A stretch of DNA of 64,000 nt, from assembly GCA_902793295.1 (NCBI GenBank), contig CADBDA010000015.1, forward strand, positions 55,839-119,838, written 5' to 3'. This stretch comes from an uncultured Bacteroidota bacterium (GTDB lineage Bacteria; Bacteroidota; Bacteroidia; Bacteroidales; P3). Both the position numbers and the translations under genes were made by a program. Below, piece by piece: positions 28,169 to 36,885 of this stretch; position 1 is the stretch's first letter; each line of letters begins with the position of its first letter. The notes beneath the pieces were generated by a model, which did not search any database, was not told where the DNA came from, and saw nothing but the letters and a program-made list of their open reading frames with translations.

Positions 28169-29605
28169 ATGGATCGACGCGAATTTCTCAAAACTGCTGC
28201 CGCGAGTGCGGTAGCCGCCGCTGCTGTGACTGCGGGATGCTCCCCATCAAACCAAACAAAGGTCGAGGGGATGTCGTTGGGCGAAGTGCCCACCGATAAG
28301 ATGACGATGCGCGAAAACTTGCACGGCGAAAAGGTGTCGCTGCTTGGTTATGGATGCATGCGTTTCCCGACACTTGACGGAGAGAGCGGTCGCGAACAGG
28401 ATCAGGAATTGGATCAGGAGGCTATCAATACGCTGGTGGACTATGCGATTGGCCATGGTGTGAACCTCTTCGATACCGCACCGCCTTATTGTAAAGGCAG
28501 GTCGCAGCAGGCCGTGGGCATTGCGCTGAGCCGCCACAAGCGTGAGGAATACTATGTGAGTACGAAGCTTTCGAACTTTGCTATGCCCACATGGTCGCGC
28601 GAAGAGAGCATGAAACTGTACCACAACTCGATGAAGGAGTTGAAGGTGGATTACCTTGACTACTACATGTTGCATGGTATCGGAATGTCGGCGCGTGACG
28701 CCGCTGGCAATGAAATCGACGCGATGGAGTGCAACAAGCGCCGTTTCTTCGACAATGGAATGTTGGATTTCTTGTGCGAAGAACGTGAGAAGGGAAGAAT
28801 ACACAACTTGGGATTCTCGTACCATGGCGACATCAGGGTGTTCGACTACTTGCTCAGTCTGCAGGATGAAGGGAAATACCATTGGGACCATGTGCTCATA
28901 CAACATAACTATGTCGATTGGAACCATGCGAAACTGCTGAACGAGCGCAACACGAACTCGAGTTACCTTTATGGGGAACTGGAGAAAAGAAATATTCCGG
29001 TGTTTGTCATGGAACCTTTGTTGGGCGGTCAGCTGGTGAACTTGAACGATCATGCGGTGGAGCTGCTCAAGCAACGTGATCCACAGGCATCGGTGGCGTC
29101 GTGGGCTTTCCGCTTTGCGGGCAACCAGCCGCGGATTCTGACGGTGCTGAGCGGCATGACCTATATGGAACATCTGCAGGACAACATTCGCACCTATTCG
29201 CCGCACAAGCCGTTGGATGATAGTGAATTGGAATTGCTGGAGGAGATTGCTGACGTATATGCCAACTTCAAGACGGTGCCCTGCACCGGTTGCAAATACT
29301 GCATGCCATGCCCTTATGGGATTGATATTCCAGGAGTGTTCGCTCACTATAATCGTTGTCTGAATGAGGGCAATGTGCTGAAGGATACCAGTCTGGGAGA
29401 GGACTCTGAGTTGAAACGCGATTTCCGCAAAGCACGCCGTGCTTTCTTGGTGGGCTATGACAGAGCCATCCCTTCGGTGCGACAGGCCGACCACTGCATT
29501 GGCTGCGGCCACTGTTTGCAGGAATGCCCTCAAGGAATCGATATTCCAGGTCAGATGGTCCGGATCAATGACTACGTCGAGGAATTGAAGCGGGGAGAAG
29601 TGTGA
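28169..29605 (+). CDS. Tat-exported aldo/keto reductase with C-terminal 4Fe-4S domain
   Basis: 478 residues. The N-terminus MDRREFLKTAAASAVAAAAV is a twin-arginine signal, and TAGC that follows looks like a lipobox (Cys 24), so the protein may be a Tat-exported lipoprotein. An aldo/keto reductase TIM barrel runs from about residue 45 to 350 (GYGCMRFPTLDG, GVNLFDTAPPYCKGRSQQAV, YYVSTKL, PVFVMEPLLGGQLV). Then come two ferredoxin-like cysteine sets: CTGCKYCMPCPYGIDIPG and CIGCGHCLQECPQGIDIPG. Such enzymes move electrons between NAD(P)H or a quinol and an unknown substrate. tatA and tatC lie directly downstream, which supports Tat export as its route. Confidence 0.88.
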   Translation: MDRREFLKTAAASAVAAAAVTAGCSPSNQTKVEGMSLGEVPTDKMTMRENLHGEKVSLLGYGCMRFPTLDGESGREQDQELDQEAINTLVDYAIGHGVNLFDTAPPYCKGRSQQAVGIALSRHKREEYYVSTKLSNFAMPTWSREESMKLYHNSMKELKVDYLDYYMLHGIGMSARDAAGNEIDAMECNKRRFFDNGMLDFLCEEREKGRIHNLGFSYHGDIRVFDYLLSLQDEGKYHWDHVLIQHNYVDWNHAKLLNERNTNSSYLYGELEKRNIPVFVMEPLLGGQLVNLNDHAVELLKQRDPQASVASWAFRFAGNQPRILTVLSGMTYMEHLQDNIRTYSPHKPLDDSELELLEEIADVYANFKTVPCTGCKYCMPCPYGIDIPGVFAHYNRCLNEGNVLKDTSLGEDSELKRDFRKARRAFLVGYDRAIPSVRQADHCIGCGHCLQECPQGIDIPGQMVRINDYVEELKRGEV

Positions 29606-29674
29606 CGTGGGCGATCACATATTGTGCTGTGATCCTTCATACTTGATTGATTTTTTTTGATAAACATAAATATT

Positions 29675-29878
29675 ATGCAACTGTTAAATCTTTCGACTGT
29701 TGAAATTGTTGTTATCGTACTGGTAGTGCTGCTGTTGTTTGGAGGCAAAAAGATTCCCGAACTGATGCGTGGCTTGGGCAAGGGTGTTCGTAGTTTCAAA
29801 GAGGGCGTGAATGGCATCGATTCCGAGAACGCCGAAAAGGACACGAACGATTCTTCAAAGGATAGCACCGTCAAATGA
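29675..29878 (+). CDS. tatA: Twin-arginine translocase subunit TatA
   Basis: 67 residues from ATG 29675 (MQLLNLSTVEIVVIVLVVLL). One N-terminal membrane helix, then the FGGKKIPELMRGLGKGVRSF hinge and amphipathic helix, the hallmark of TatA/E, then an acidic polar tail. TatA multimers form the pore for folded proteins. No TatB is nearby, so this TatA may do both jobs, as in other minimal TatA/C systems. An upstream TTG at 29657 would add six residues and is less likely. It sits 69 bases after its probable cargo gene. Confidence 0.92.
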   Translation: MQLLNLSTVEIVVIVLVVLLLFGGKKIPELMRGLGKGVRSFKEGVNGIDSENAEKDTNDSSKDSTVK

Positions 29879-29934
29879 GTGCCGGTCCTGTCGGGCATAC
29901 GATCCGGTTGGGCTGACACGCGGCAGACTTGCTG

Positions 29935-30696
29935 ATGATGACTTTCTGGGACCACTTGGAAGAACTGCGTGGCGTACTGCTTCGCATCGTGGCGGCTGTG
30001 CTGGTATGTGCAGTTGCTGCTTTTGCGTTGAAGGAGCCCTTGTTTGCCGTGGTGTTGGCGCCAGGGTCGGACAACTTTGTCACCTACAGGCTACTGGGTC
30101 GTATGGTGGCGTTACCATCTTTCGAGCTGAAAATGATCAACGTGGAACTGGCGCAGCAGTTCCTTATCCATGTGAAGGTGTCGCTGTGGGCGGCGTTGCT
30201 GATGGTGTCGCCATACCTGCTTTTCGAATTGTTCAGGTATGTGAGTCCGGCGTTGTATGCCGCCGAACGACGTTTGACGCTGCGGGCGGTGGCTGTCGGT
30301 TACCTGCTATTTGTCGGTGGCGTGCTGCTGGCCTACTTTGTGATTTTTCCGCTAACGCTGCGCTTTCTGGCAGCTTACCAAGTCTCGCCCGAGGTGCCTA
30401 ACGTGATTTCACTGGGGTCGTACATCTCGGTGTTTGTGATGCTGTTGCTGATGATGGGTGTGGTTTTCGAATTGCCGGTATTGTGCTGGCTGCTGGGGCG
30501 GATGGGGTTGCTTCGTGCGGAGACGATGCGGCATTACCGGCGTCATGCTATCGTGGCGATAGTGGTTGTGGCGGCGGTGATCACGCCGACGGGCGACCTG
30601 TTCACCCTCACCGTGGTGGCGATGCCGATATGGTTGCTTTACGAAGTGGGGGTGTGTACAGTGGGGAGAATAGAAAAAGAAAGAACAGAAAACTGA
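29935..30696 (+). CDS. tatC: Twin-arginine translocase subunit TatC
   Basis: 253 residues from ATG 29935 (MMTFWDHLEELRGVLLRI). TatC is the six-helix inner-membrane receptor for twin-arginine signals. The WDHLEELR start motif, the LLMVSPYLLFELFRYVSPAL stretch, and the periplasmic glutamate region after FELPVLCWLLGRMG fit the family. The C-terminus ends in a short basic tail (GRIEKERTEN). It follows tatA by 56 bases. The next ATG (29938) is equally possible as start. Confidence 0.93.
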   Translation: MMTFWDHLEELRGVLLRIVAAVLVCAVAAFALKEPLFAVVLAPGSDNFVTYRLLGRMVALPSFELKMINVELAQQFLIHVKVSLWAALLMVSPYLLFELFRYVSPALYAAERRLTLRAVAVGYLLFVGGVLLAYFVIFPLTLRFLAAYQVSPEVPNVISLGSYISVFVMLLLMMGVVFELPVLCWLLGRMGLLRAETMRHYRRHAIVAIVVVAAVITPTGDLFTLTVVAMPIWLLYEVGVCTVGRIEKERTEN

Positions 30697-30779
30697 GCCA
30701 TTCTGCCGAGGGGAGAAGAGGGAGAGTGGATTTTCGCTACAAATTATGGTTATTGGCGGTGGTTTAATACATGAATTGT

Positions 30780-30863
30780 CCCGTTGTGGCGGATGTTCTT
30801 TTTGTTGCGTCAGATTTGTAATCTGATGCTATCTATTGTAATGATTTGCAATTTTTAACGCAA
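30780..30863 (-). repeat. Diverged inverted copy (D) of the palindromic dispersed repeat
   Basis: This stretch, in the 230-bp gap between convergent tatC and the DUF4249 gene, matches the reverse complement of the repeats at 60943-61176: shared GGCGGATGTTC, then TTGCG, CAGATTTGTAATCTGATGC and GATTTGCAA blocks in the same order. It is more degraded than the 61-kb copies. Confidence 0.65.
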
Positions 30864-30926
30864 TAAAGAAGTCCATTCCAGACAGCAAGAAATAGTATTT
30901 AATCTCGACATGGACTTCTGGTTCAG

Positions 30927-31904
30927 TCAGGGTTTCGCTTTGCTAATGTTTTTGTTTTTGTTTTGGGGGATTGGGTCTTCTTGTTGCTTGAAGACGAATT
31001 GGAGCGGATAGCGGCGTATGGCGATGGCGGCGAAGATGCCGAGGCCGCCGTCAAGGTTGGAATAAACCTGCGCGGGTTCGGCAAAGAACTGTGTTACGCT
31101 TTGCGACTGTTGTACATCCTTGATGTAGCGGAAGGCTTCGTGGCTAAGCGATTGTACGACGAGCGTGTAGTGGCGTTGGATGGGATTTTCAGCGGTGTCT
31201 TTGAACATCATGAGCGAAATCTTCATCTCGTGGGCTTGTCCGTTGATGAGGCTGTCGGTGAAAAGGAGTCCGTTAAAATAACCCATCAGCCCCAGGGAAG
31301 AGTTGACTGCGGGGTCGGTTACTTGGAGGTCGAGACAGTTGAAGTAGGAGTGGATGACGGTATCGATGGTGTCCCAACGGGATTCCCACTGGTTCCAACG
31401 GCTGCCGCTGTCGTATTCCTCGACATAGATGTAGTAGTAGTTCTGTTGGTCGGCAGGGTCGGAGAGGGTGAAGAGGATGTCGCCGCTGTTGATGGGTTGG
31501 AGGGTGTCAATTTCTGCAATGGGAGCCTGCATGTTCGGTAAGGCAGGGACTCGTGTGGTGCCGCTGACTGGGTCGTGACCGGGAAGACCCACATGAACGG
31601 TGAGAAGGTCGCCGGCAACAGCTGTGTAGGGGAACCACCAATTGGCACCATCATGGCTGGTGGGCGATGTGGGGACGCCGTTGATGTCGACGCTGACGGT
31701 GGCGCCATCGGCCGGGGGGAAAGGTTGGTTGTCGATAAAGAAACGACTGTAGGTGACATTGACGAAAAGGGTGCTGTCGGTGCAAGGAAGGGCATTAACC
31801 ACTAGTTGTCGGTCGCCAGGATCGATGTCGAATTCAAGGACTTCTTCGCAAGATGCACATAGGAGGGCGAGGAACAGGAACGGAAGGATGGGACGAATGG
31901 ACAT
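30927..31904 (-). CDS. DUF4249 family lipoprotein
   Basis: 325 residues. Lipobox LLCASC (Cys 19) followed by EEVLEFDIDPGDRQLVVNA, the standard beginning of DUF4249, which is nearly always encoded next to a TonB-dependent receptor. The C-terminal part has EPAQVYSNLDGGLGIFAAIA, also typical. It is probably an outer-membrane surface lipoprotein working with the receptor 101 bases upstream; no enzymatic function is known. The last 15 residues (NKNKNISKAKP) look like read-on beyond the family end. Confidence 0.85.
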   Translation of the reverse strand: MSIRPILPFLFLALLCASCEEVLEFDIDPGDRQLVVNALPCTDSTLFVNVTYSRFFIDNQPFPPADGATVSVDINGVPTSPTSHDGANWWFPYTAVAGDLLTVHVGLPGHDPVSGTTRVPALPNMQAPIAEIDTLQPINSGDILFTLSDPADQQNYYYIYVEEYDSGSRWNQWESRWDTIDTVIHSYFNCLDLQVTDPAVNSSLGLMGYFNGLLFTDSLINGQAHEMKISLMMFKDTAENPIQRHYTLVVQSLSHEAFRYIKDVQQSQSVTQFFAEPAQVYSNLDGGLGIFAAIAIRRYPLQFVFKQQEDPIPQNKNKNISKAKP

Positions 31905-32005
31905 GGCGGAATTGGGTGTTGTTGATTTGGGAATTGGGTGGTTTCTCTTCGTTGTTGTTTAAGTCTTTTGCGCTGCTTTTGGTTATCGTATCACGGATGT
32001 TAGGA

Positions 32006-34459
32006 TTACCACTTGAGGGTGTAAGCCACAGAGGGTAAGATGGGGAAGATGGACAGTTTGACCAGAGCACCATTGTAGTTTTGGTAGTGGTGTTCGTGAC
32101 TTTCATAGATCATATAAGGATTCTTACGATTGTAGAGGTTGTAGACGCTGACGTTGATGGTTCGGGAACAACGTTTGAATTTGCGGTGGAAATTGGCGCC
32201 GATGTCCATGCGGTGGTAGTCGGGCATGCGGAAGTTGTTGCGTTCGCCGGCTTGTGAGATGTATCCGTTCCATCCGTCAGGGTCGACTTGGGCGTATTGG
32301 TTGGCGCTTTCTTGGGCTTGTGCGTATTCTTGAAGGCTGAGGGTGGCGGCGTTGCCGGTGCTGTAGACCCATGTGGCGCTGATGTCGACTGCTTCGCTGA
32401 AGCGGTAGCTGAGCACGATGCTGAGATCGTGGCGACGGTCGTATTTTGCAGGAAAGGGTTTGCCGTTGTTGATTTCCTGTCCGGGGAGGTCGAACTGACG
32501 CATGCTCTTGCTCCATGTGTAGCCGATCCATCCGGTAAGGTTGCCGATATTGCGTTGGAGGAGCAGCTCGATGCCGTAGGCCCAGCCGTGTCCCATGGCC
32601 ACTTTTTCTTCCCAGCTTTCGCTGTTGCCCCAGAAGGAGGCGCCATCCTTGTACTCGATAAGGTTGTTCATGGACTTGTAATAGCCTTCGATGGAGATGT
32701 CGCCGATGATGCTGCTTTCATAAAAGATTCCGCCGCCCCATTGGTGGGCCTGCATGGGCTTGATGCGGTCGGTTACAGGAACCCAGAGGTCGGTGGGCAT
32801 GCTGACGCTGGTGGTGGATAGTAGGTGAAGGTATTGCGTCATGAAGGCATACCCAGCCTTGATGGAGAGTCCTTCGCCAAGTAGAATGCGTGCAGAGAGA
32901 CGTGGTTGTAGAGAAGGGTAGAATGCACCTTTGACGGCGAATCCGGAAAGGTTGACCCCTCCGTTGACCTTGAGCACATCGGAGATGCTCCAGTCGTCTT
33001 CGATGTATAGGCTCAGTTCGTCGGCGGGAATGGCTCCGGAGTTGACAGAGGTGTCGATGAGGAACGAACCGTTCATTTCTGCCGAGGAGTAGGCGTCGAG
33101 GTGGGCGCTGGAGACTTCGGGAAGGAATTGGTGGTGGACGTAGGCGGAGCCAAATTTGACGAGATGGTTGGGGTTGGGGGTGAAATCGAAGTCAGCTTTG
33201 AGTGTGAAGTCGCTAATGCGTGACAGGTAGTCCATGTTGAATTCGGACTTCTGACTGCCAGTGGTGTCGGTGGCGAGGGATTCGGTTTCGTATGCGACAC
33301 CGATATTGTTGCGGTATTGGATGAAGGCTCCGGTGACGTTGAGGAAGAGGCGAGGGGAGAGTTCGTAGTTCCAACGGAGGGATCCGACGATGTTGCCCCA
33401 GCTGTTGTCGAAGTTGAGGAACTGCTCTTGGACATCGGTGGAGAGGGTTCGGATGCGCGAGTAGAGCACGTCGTTGCCGAGATAGAAGCTGGCAAAGAGC
33501 CGGCTGCGGTCATTGAAGCGGTGGGTCAGTTTGCCGTTGAGGTCGTAGAAGTAGTAACCCGCGCTGAGTCGATAGTCACCCTTCTGGCTGTCGCTGTTTT
33601 TGGCGGCGAGATGCCTGATGAGCGGTTGGAGGAGGAAGTCGGCGTAGGTGCGGCGGGCAGAAAGGCAGAAGGTGGTTCGGTCGTTACGGATAGGCCCCTC
33701 GAGGCTTAGTTTGGCCGAAATGAATCCGATGGAGGCGTTGCCGTGCAGATGCTTGTCGTTGCCGTTGTTGGTGGTGACGTCGAGGACCGAGGAGAGGCGC
33801 CCGTTGAAGTGGGCGGGGAAGCTGCCCTTGTATAGGGTGACGTTTTTAACGGCGTCGGTATTGAAGGCGGAGAAGAAACCACCCATGTGGCTGACGTTGT
33901 AGAGTGGCACCCCGTCGAGGAGGAAGAGGTTCTCGTCGGGTCCGCCGCCGCGGACATAGAATCCGCTATTGCCTTCCGAACCGCTTTGCACTCCGGGAAG
34001 GAGTTGGAGGGCTTTGACGATATCGGCTTCGCCGAAGAGGACGGGGACCGACTTGATGCGTTCAATGGGTATTTCGAGGGCGCTCATCTGCGATGATTCG
34101 GCACTGGCGATGCGGTTGCCGCGGACAACCACGGTTTGCAGCTGGACTGACGACTGTAGGCGGTAGTTGCGTTTCTCGTTGCGGCGAAGCACAATGCGCT
34201 CGCTTTGCGATTTGTAGCCAATGTAGGATATGCGCAAGTCGAGGGTGTCGCTGCGAAGGGTGAGAGAGAATCGCCCTTGTTCATTGGTCCGTGTGCCTTT
34301 GCCGGAGCGGAGGTCCATAATGGTGGCGCCGATGAGTGTCTCGCCGCTTGCCGAGTCGGTGACGGAACCGGAGATGGTGTAGTTTTGCGCCAGAAGTGGA
34401 TGCAAGCCCATGCAGAGGAACAGAAGGATGAGGAGATGGCGTTTTCGGAGGAATGGCAT
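32006..34459 (-). CDS. TonB-dependent receptor with carboxypeptidase-like regulatory domain
   Basis: 817 residues. Signal peptide ends LHPLLAQNY. Residues 28-110 form the carboxypeptidase-regulatory-like (CarboxypepD_reg) domain: ISGSVTDSASGETLIGATIM. The plug follows: ALEIPIERIKSVPVLFGEAD, SEGNSGFYVRGGGPDENLFL, LLDGVPLYNVSHMGGFFSAF. The barrel occupies the remainder. It imports an unknown ligand with energy from TonB-ExbBD. No SusD gene is present; its partner here is the DUF4249 lipoprotein. The divergent gene at 34605 has a promoter interleaved with the receptor's own. Confidence 0.92.
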   Translation of the reverse strand: MPFLRKRHLLILLFLCMGLHPLLAQNYTISGSVTDSASGETLIGATIMDLRSGKGTRTNEQGRFSLTLRSDTLDLRISYIGYKSQSERIVLRRNEKRNYRLQSSVQLQTVVVRGNRIASAESSQMSALEIPIERIKSVPVLFGEADIVKALQLLPGVQSGSEGNSGFYVRGGGPDENLFLLDGVPLYNVSHMGGFFSAFNTDAVKNVTLYKGSFPAHFNGRLSSVLDVTTNNGNDKHLHGNASIGFISAKLSLEGPIRNDRTTFCLSARRTYADFLLQPLIRHLAAKNSDSQKGDYRLSAGYYFYDLNGKLTHRFNDRSRLFASFYLGNDVLYSRIRTLSTDVQEQFLNFDNSWGNIVGSLRWNYELSPRLFLNVTGAFIQYRNNIGVAYETESLATDTTGSQKSEFNMDYLSRISDFTLKADFDFTPNPNHLVKFGSAYVHHQFLPEVSSAHLDAYSSAEMNGSFLIDTSVNSGAIPADELSLYIEDDWSISDVLKVNGGVNLSGFAVKGAFYPSLQPRLSARILLGEGLSIKAGYAFMTQYLHLLSTTSVSMPTDLWVPVTDRIKPMQAHQWGGGIFYESSIIGDISIEGYYKSMNNLIEYKDGASFWGNSESWEEKVAMGHGWAYGIELLLQRNIGNLTGWIGYTWSKSMRQFDLPGQEINNGKPFPAKYDRRHDLSIVLSYRFSEAVDISATWVYSTGNAATLSLQEYAQAQESANQYAQVDPDGWNGYISQAGERNNFRMPDYHRMDIGANFHRKFKRCSRTINVSVYNLYNRKNPYMIYESHEHHYQNYNGALVKLSIFPILPSVAYTLKW

Positions 34460-34535
34460 GATTGGAATGGGTTGGGGTTGTGTATGTTGTTGGAAACTAG
34501 TTGCTGAGTGGATTCAAACGGCAGTTGGGAGATTG

Positions 34536-34543
34536 CAAAATTA
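34536..34543 (-). promoter_or_regulatory. Promoter -7 element TAATTTTG for the TonB receptor
   Basis: The plus strand reads CAAAATTA, giving TAATTTTGC on the minus strand, about 77 bases before the receptor ATG. It lies 21 bases from the divergent element at 34565-34572. Confidence 0.6.
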
Positions 34544-34564
34544 CGAAAATTCTAAAAGTTTGTG

Positions 34565-34572
34565 TATCTTTG
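34565..34572 (+). promoter_or_regulatory. Promoter -7 element TATCTTTG for the gene at 34605
   Basis: A perfect TAnnTTTG element followed by CAAA, 32 bases before the ATG. It lies back to back with the receptor promoter, so polymerases for the two genes would compete. Confidence 0.65.
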
Positions 34573-34604
34573 CAAACTCAATTAGGAAAAGTTAACTTTG
34601 CAAT

Positions 34605-35255
34605 ATGTTGAAACATATTCTACTACCGATAGTTGTGGTTTTTATGGCGATGCTGCCCGTCAAAGGTGATGCTCAGGAGCTGCCGTTGGCGGAGGATCTG
34701 CAGCCGATGGTGCAGGTGTACATGGATCGCTTTCCAGAGTCGGACTTGCGCGACCTATACAAATATTGTTTCCAAGATTTTTTTGGTCCCGAACATCTTA
34801 TTAGCGACTCGCTGGGGGCGGTGAATTATATTGTTTATGAGCTGTCGCACAGCGATGAGAGCGACTGGAAGCAGCCATTGTTTTTTTACCCCCTGGGGCT
34901 GATGGGCAACTATGTGCGCGTGGATATCAACTATGTGAAGCAAGGCATTGTGCCGATGGATGTGTTTGTATCTGCACTGCTGCGCAGCGGAGCCGAAGGC
35001 CCGTCAGGTGGAAAGAAAATGGCGTATTGGAAAACGCTGTGGGAACGGATAGCGTTGGCGTCTGGGATGGTTTCGCCCCGACCCGGCAACTGGGACGAGG
35101 ATAGCAGCGCCATCGCGGCTACGCTCGCCGAAGGACGTTATGCGTTGCATCACAGTGCGCGTTTCAACAATACTTACCGTCAGCACTACCGCATCATCAG
35201 AGCCGATATCTTTGAGCGGGATCTGCTGCCATTGATAGCGAATGCAGGCAGGTGA
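34605..35255 (+). CDS. Exported protein of unknown function
   Basis: 216 residues with a signal peptide (MLKHILLPIVVVFMAMLPVKGDAQ). The mature part is mostly alpha-helical in appearance, with DLYKYCFQDFFGPEHLISDS and YALHHSARFNNTYRQHYRII as the most distinctive segments (His, Glu, Asp rich). I do not recognise the family with certainty; similar exported Bacteroidetes proteins of this size exist. It has its own promoter and diverges from the TonB receptor gene. Periplasmic location inferred. Confidence 0.6.
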   Translation: MLKHILLPIVVVFMAMLPVKGDAQELPLAEDLQPMVQVYMDRFPESDLRDLYKYCFQDFFGPEHLISDSLGAVNYIVYELSHSDESDWKQPLFFYPLGLMGNYVRVDINYVKQGIVPMDVFVSALLRSGAEGPSGGKKMAYWKTLWERIALASGMVSPRPGNWDEDSSAIAATLAEGRYALHHSARFNNTYRQHYRIIRADIFERDLLPLIANAGR

Positions 35256-35404
35256 CGGCATGACGTTTTCTGCGATGGTGCTTTGAGGCTCAAGAAATTG
35301 AAAACTAATGATATTTCAAGATTGTTTTGATGGAATACTATTCTTTGTCTACAAAAAAATACAAATCCTTTCTCGTTACAAACGGACAAAAACAATAACT
35401 GACT

Positions 35405-36757
35405 ATGTTGACTAGACTGACTAACGGCTCGGTAAAACTCATCCAGCGTTGGATGCCGGAGCCATTTCTATTCGCAATACTGCTGACTTTCATTGCAGCA
35501 CTGCTGGCCATGCCCATCTGCCGACAGTCACCTGTGGAAGTGGTGACAAACTGGGGCGGAGGCGTGTGGGGCTTGTTGGATTTCGCCATGCAGATGGCAT
35601 TGGTGTTGGTGACGGGTTCGGCTCTGGCATCTGCCCCAATGTTGAAGAAGGCGATTGCTCGGCTGGCATCTGTTCCGAAGACTCCAATGGCAGCAATTGC
35701 GTTGGTGACCTCCGTTTCGGCCGTGGCTTGTTGGCTGAATTGGGGGTTCGGCCTCATCGTAGGCGTTATTTTTGCCAAAGAGATTGCTCGTCGCCTGCGC
35801 GGTGTGGATTACCGACTGTTGATTGCGTCGGCATATAGCGGCTTTGTGGTGTGGCACGCGGGACTGTCCGGGTCGGTGCCTTTGAAACTGGCCACTCCCG
35901 GTCCTGACTTGGCCAATGCCACGAGCAACGCCATCGTGGAACCGCTGTCGATTGGGCACACCATTCTGCATCCCTTCAATATAGGCATTGTGGTGTTGGT
36001 GATTATCGCCATCACGGTGGTCAACGCATTGATGCACCCGAAGGCCGATGCGGTGGTATCGGTCGATCCTGCCTTGTTGGTGGATGAGGAACCGCCTGCC
36101 CGTGTGAAGCCCACCACTCCCGCCGAACATTTGGAGAACAGCCGTTTGCTGTCGTTGTTGGTGGTGCTGCTCGGATTCGGATATCTGGTTATCCATTTGG
36201 GATTTAAAGGCGGCTCTTTCGATTTGGGAACGGTGATTATGCTGTTTCTCTTTCTGGGCGTTCTGTTTCATGGTACGCCGGTGGCTTACGTGCGCGCATT
36301 CGGCAAGGCGGCATCGGGCGCCGCAGGCATCATACTGCAATTTCCATTCTATGCGGGTATTATGGGTATTATCACCGGAGTGGGGGAGAGTGGTATCTGT
36401 TTCGGGACGGTGATCAGCCAGGCTTGCATCGATATCTCCACGCCGGTGACGTATCCGTTGTTGACATTCCTTTGTGCGGCATTGCTCAACATGTTTGTCC
36501 CCTCTGGTGGCGGCCATTGGGCCATTCAGGCTCCCGTTATGTTCACAGCGGGCGCGCAGCTGGGTGTGGATCCGGGCCTTACGGGTATGGCTATCGCTTG
36601 GGGTGACGCCTGGACAAATATGATACAGCCTTTCTGGGCGCTGCCGGCATTGGCCATCGCTCGCCTTGGAGCTAAGGATATCATGGGATTCTGTCTGATA
36701 GACCTGTTTGTTAGCGGTGTAATCATCGCCGGCGGACTGCTGGTATGGGCGCTTTAG
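35405..36757 (+). CDS. Short-chain fatty acid transporter (AtoE/TIGR00366 type)
   Basis: 450 residues and about a dozen hydrophobic helices. The family imports or exports short-chain fatty acids such as acetoacetate or butyrate. Conserved stretches: VTNWGGGVWGLLDFAMQMAL near residue 45, VACWLNWGFGLIVGVIFAKE near 115, and FVPSGGGHWAIQAPVMF near 363. The position fits a fermenting anaerobe and may connect to the lysine-to-butyrate genes at 46-49 kb, though it is not in that operon. Ends at the membrane helix VIIAGGLLVWAL. No promoter element was evident in the 149-bp gap upstream. Confidence 0.85.
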   Translation: MLTRLTNGSVKLIQRWMPEPFLFAILLTFIAALLAMPICRQSPVEVVTNWGGGVWGLLDFAMQMALVLVTGSALASAPMLKKAIARLASVPKTPMAAIALVTSVSAVACWLNWGFGLIVGVIFAKEIARRLRGVDYRLLIASAYSGFVVWHAGLSGSVPLKLATPGPDLANATSNAIVEPLSIGHTILHPFNIGIVVLVIIAITVVNALMHPKADAVVSVDPALLVDEEPPARVKPTTPAEHLENSRLLSLLVVLLGFGYLVIHLGFKGGSFDLGTVIMLFLFLGVLFHGTPVAYVRAFGKAASGAAGIILQFPFYAGIMGIITGVGESGICFGTVISQACIDISTPVTYPLLTFLCAALLNMFVPSGGGHWAIQAPVMFTAGAQLGVDPGLTGMAIAWGDAWTNMIQPFWALPALAIARLGAKDIMGFCLIDLFVSGVIIAGGLLVWAL

Positions 36758-36885
36758 CGTGGAAAGATTCCTGACGGTTAAATCCGTTTCAAAACGGGTT
36801 TTGTCGGCGTATGTGAATGTGTGCTGGTAGCATCGAAAGATTCATTGGCACCTGTCTCGGAGTAAATTTAACGATTGTTGCAAAT

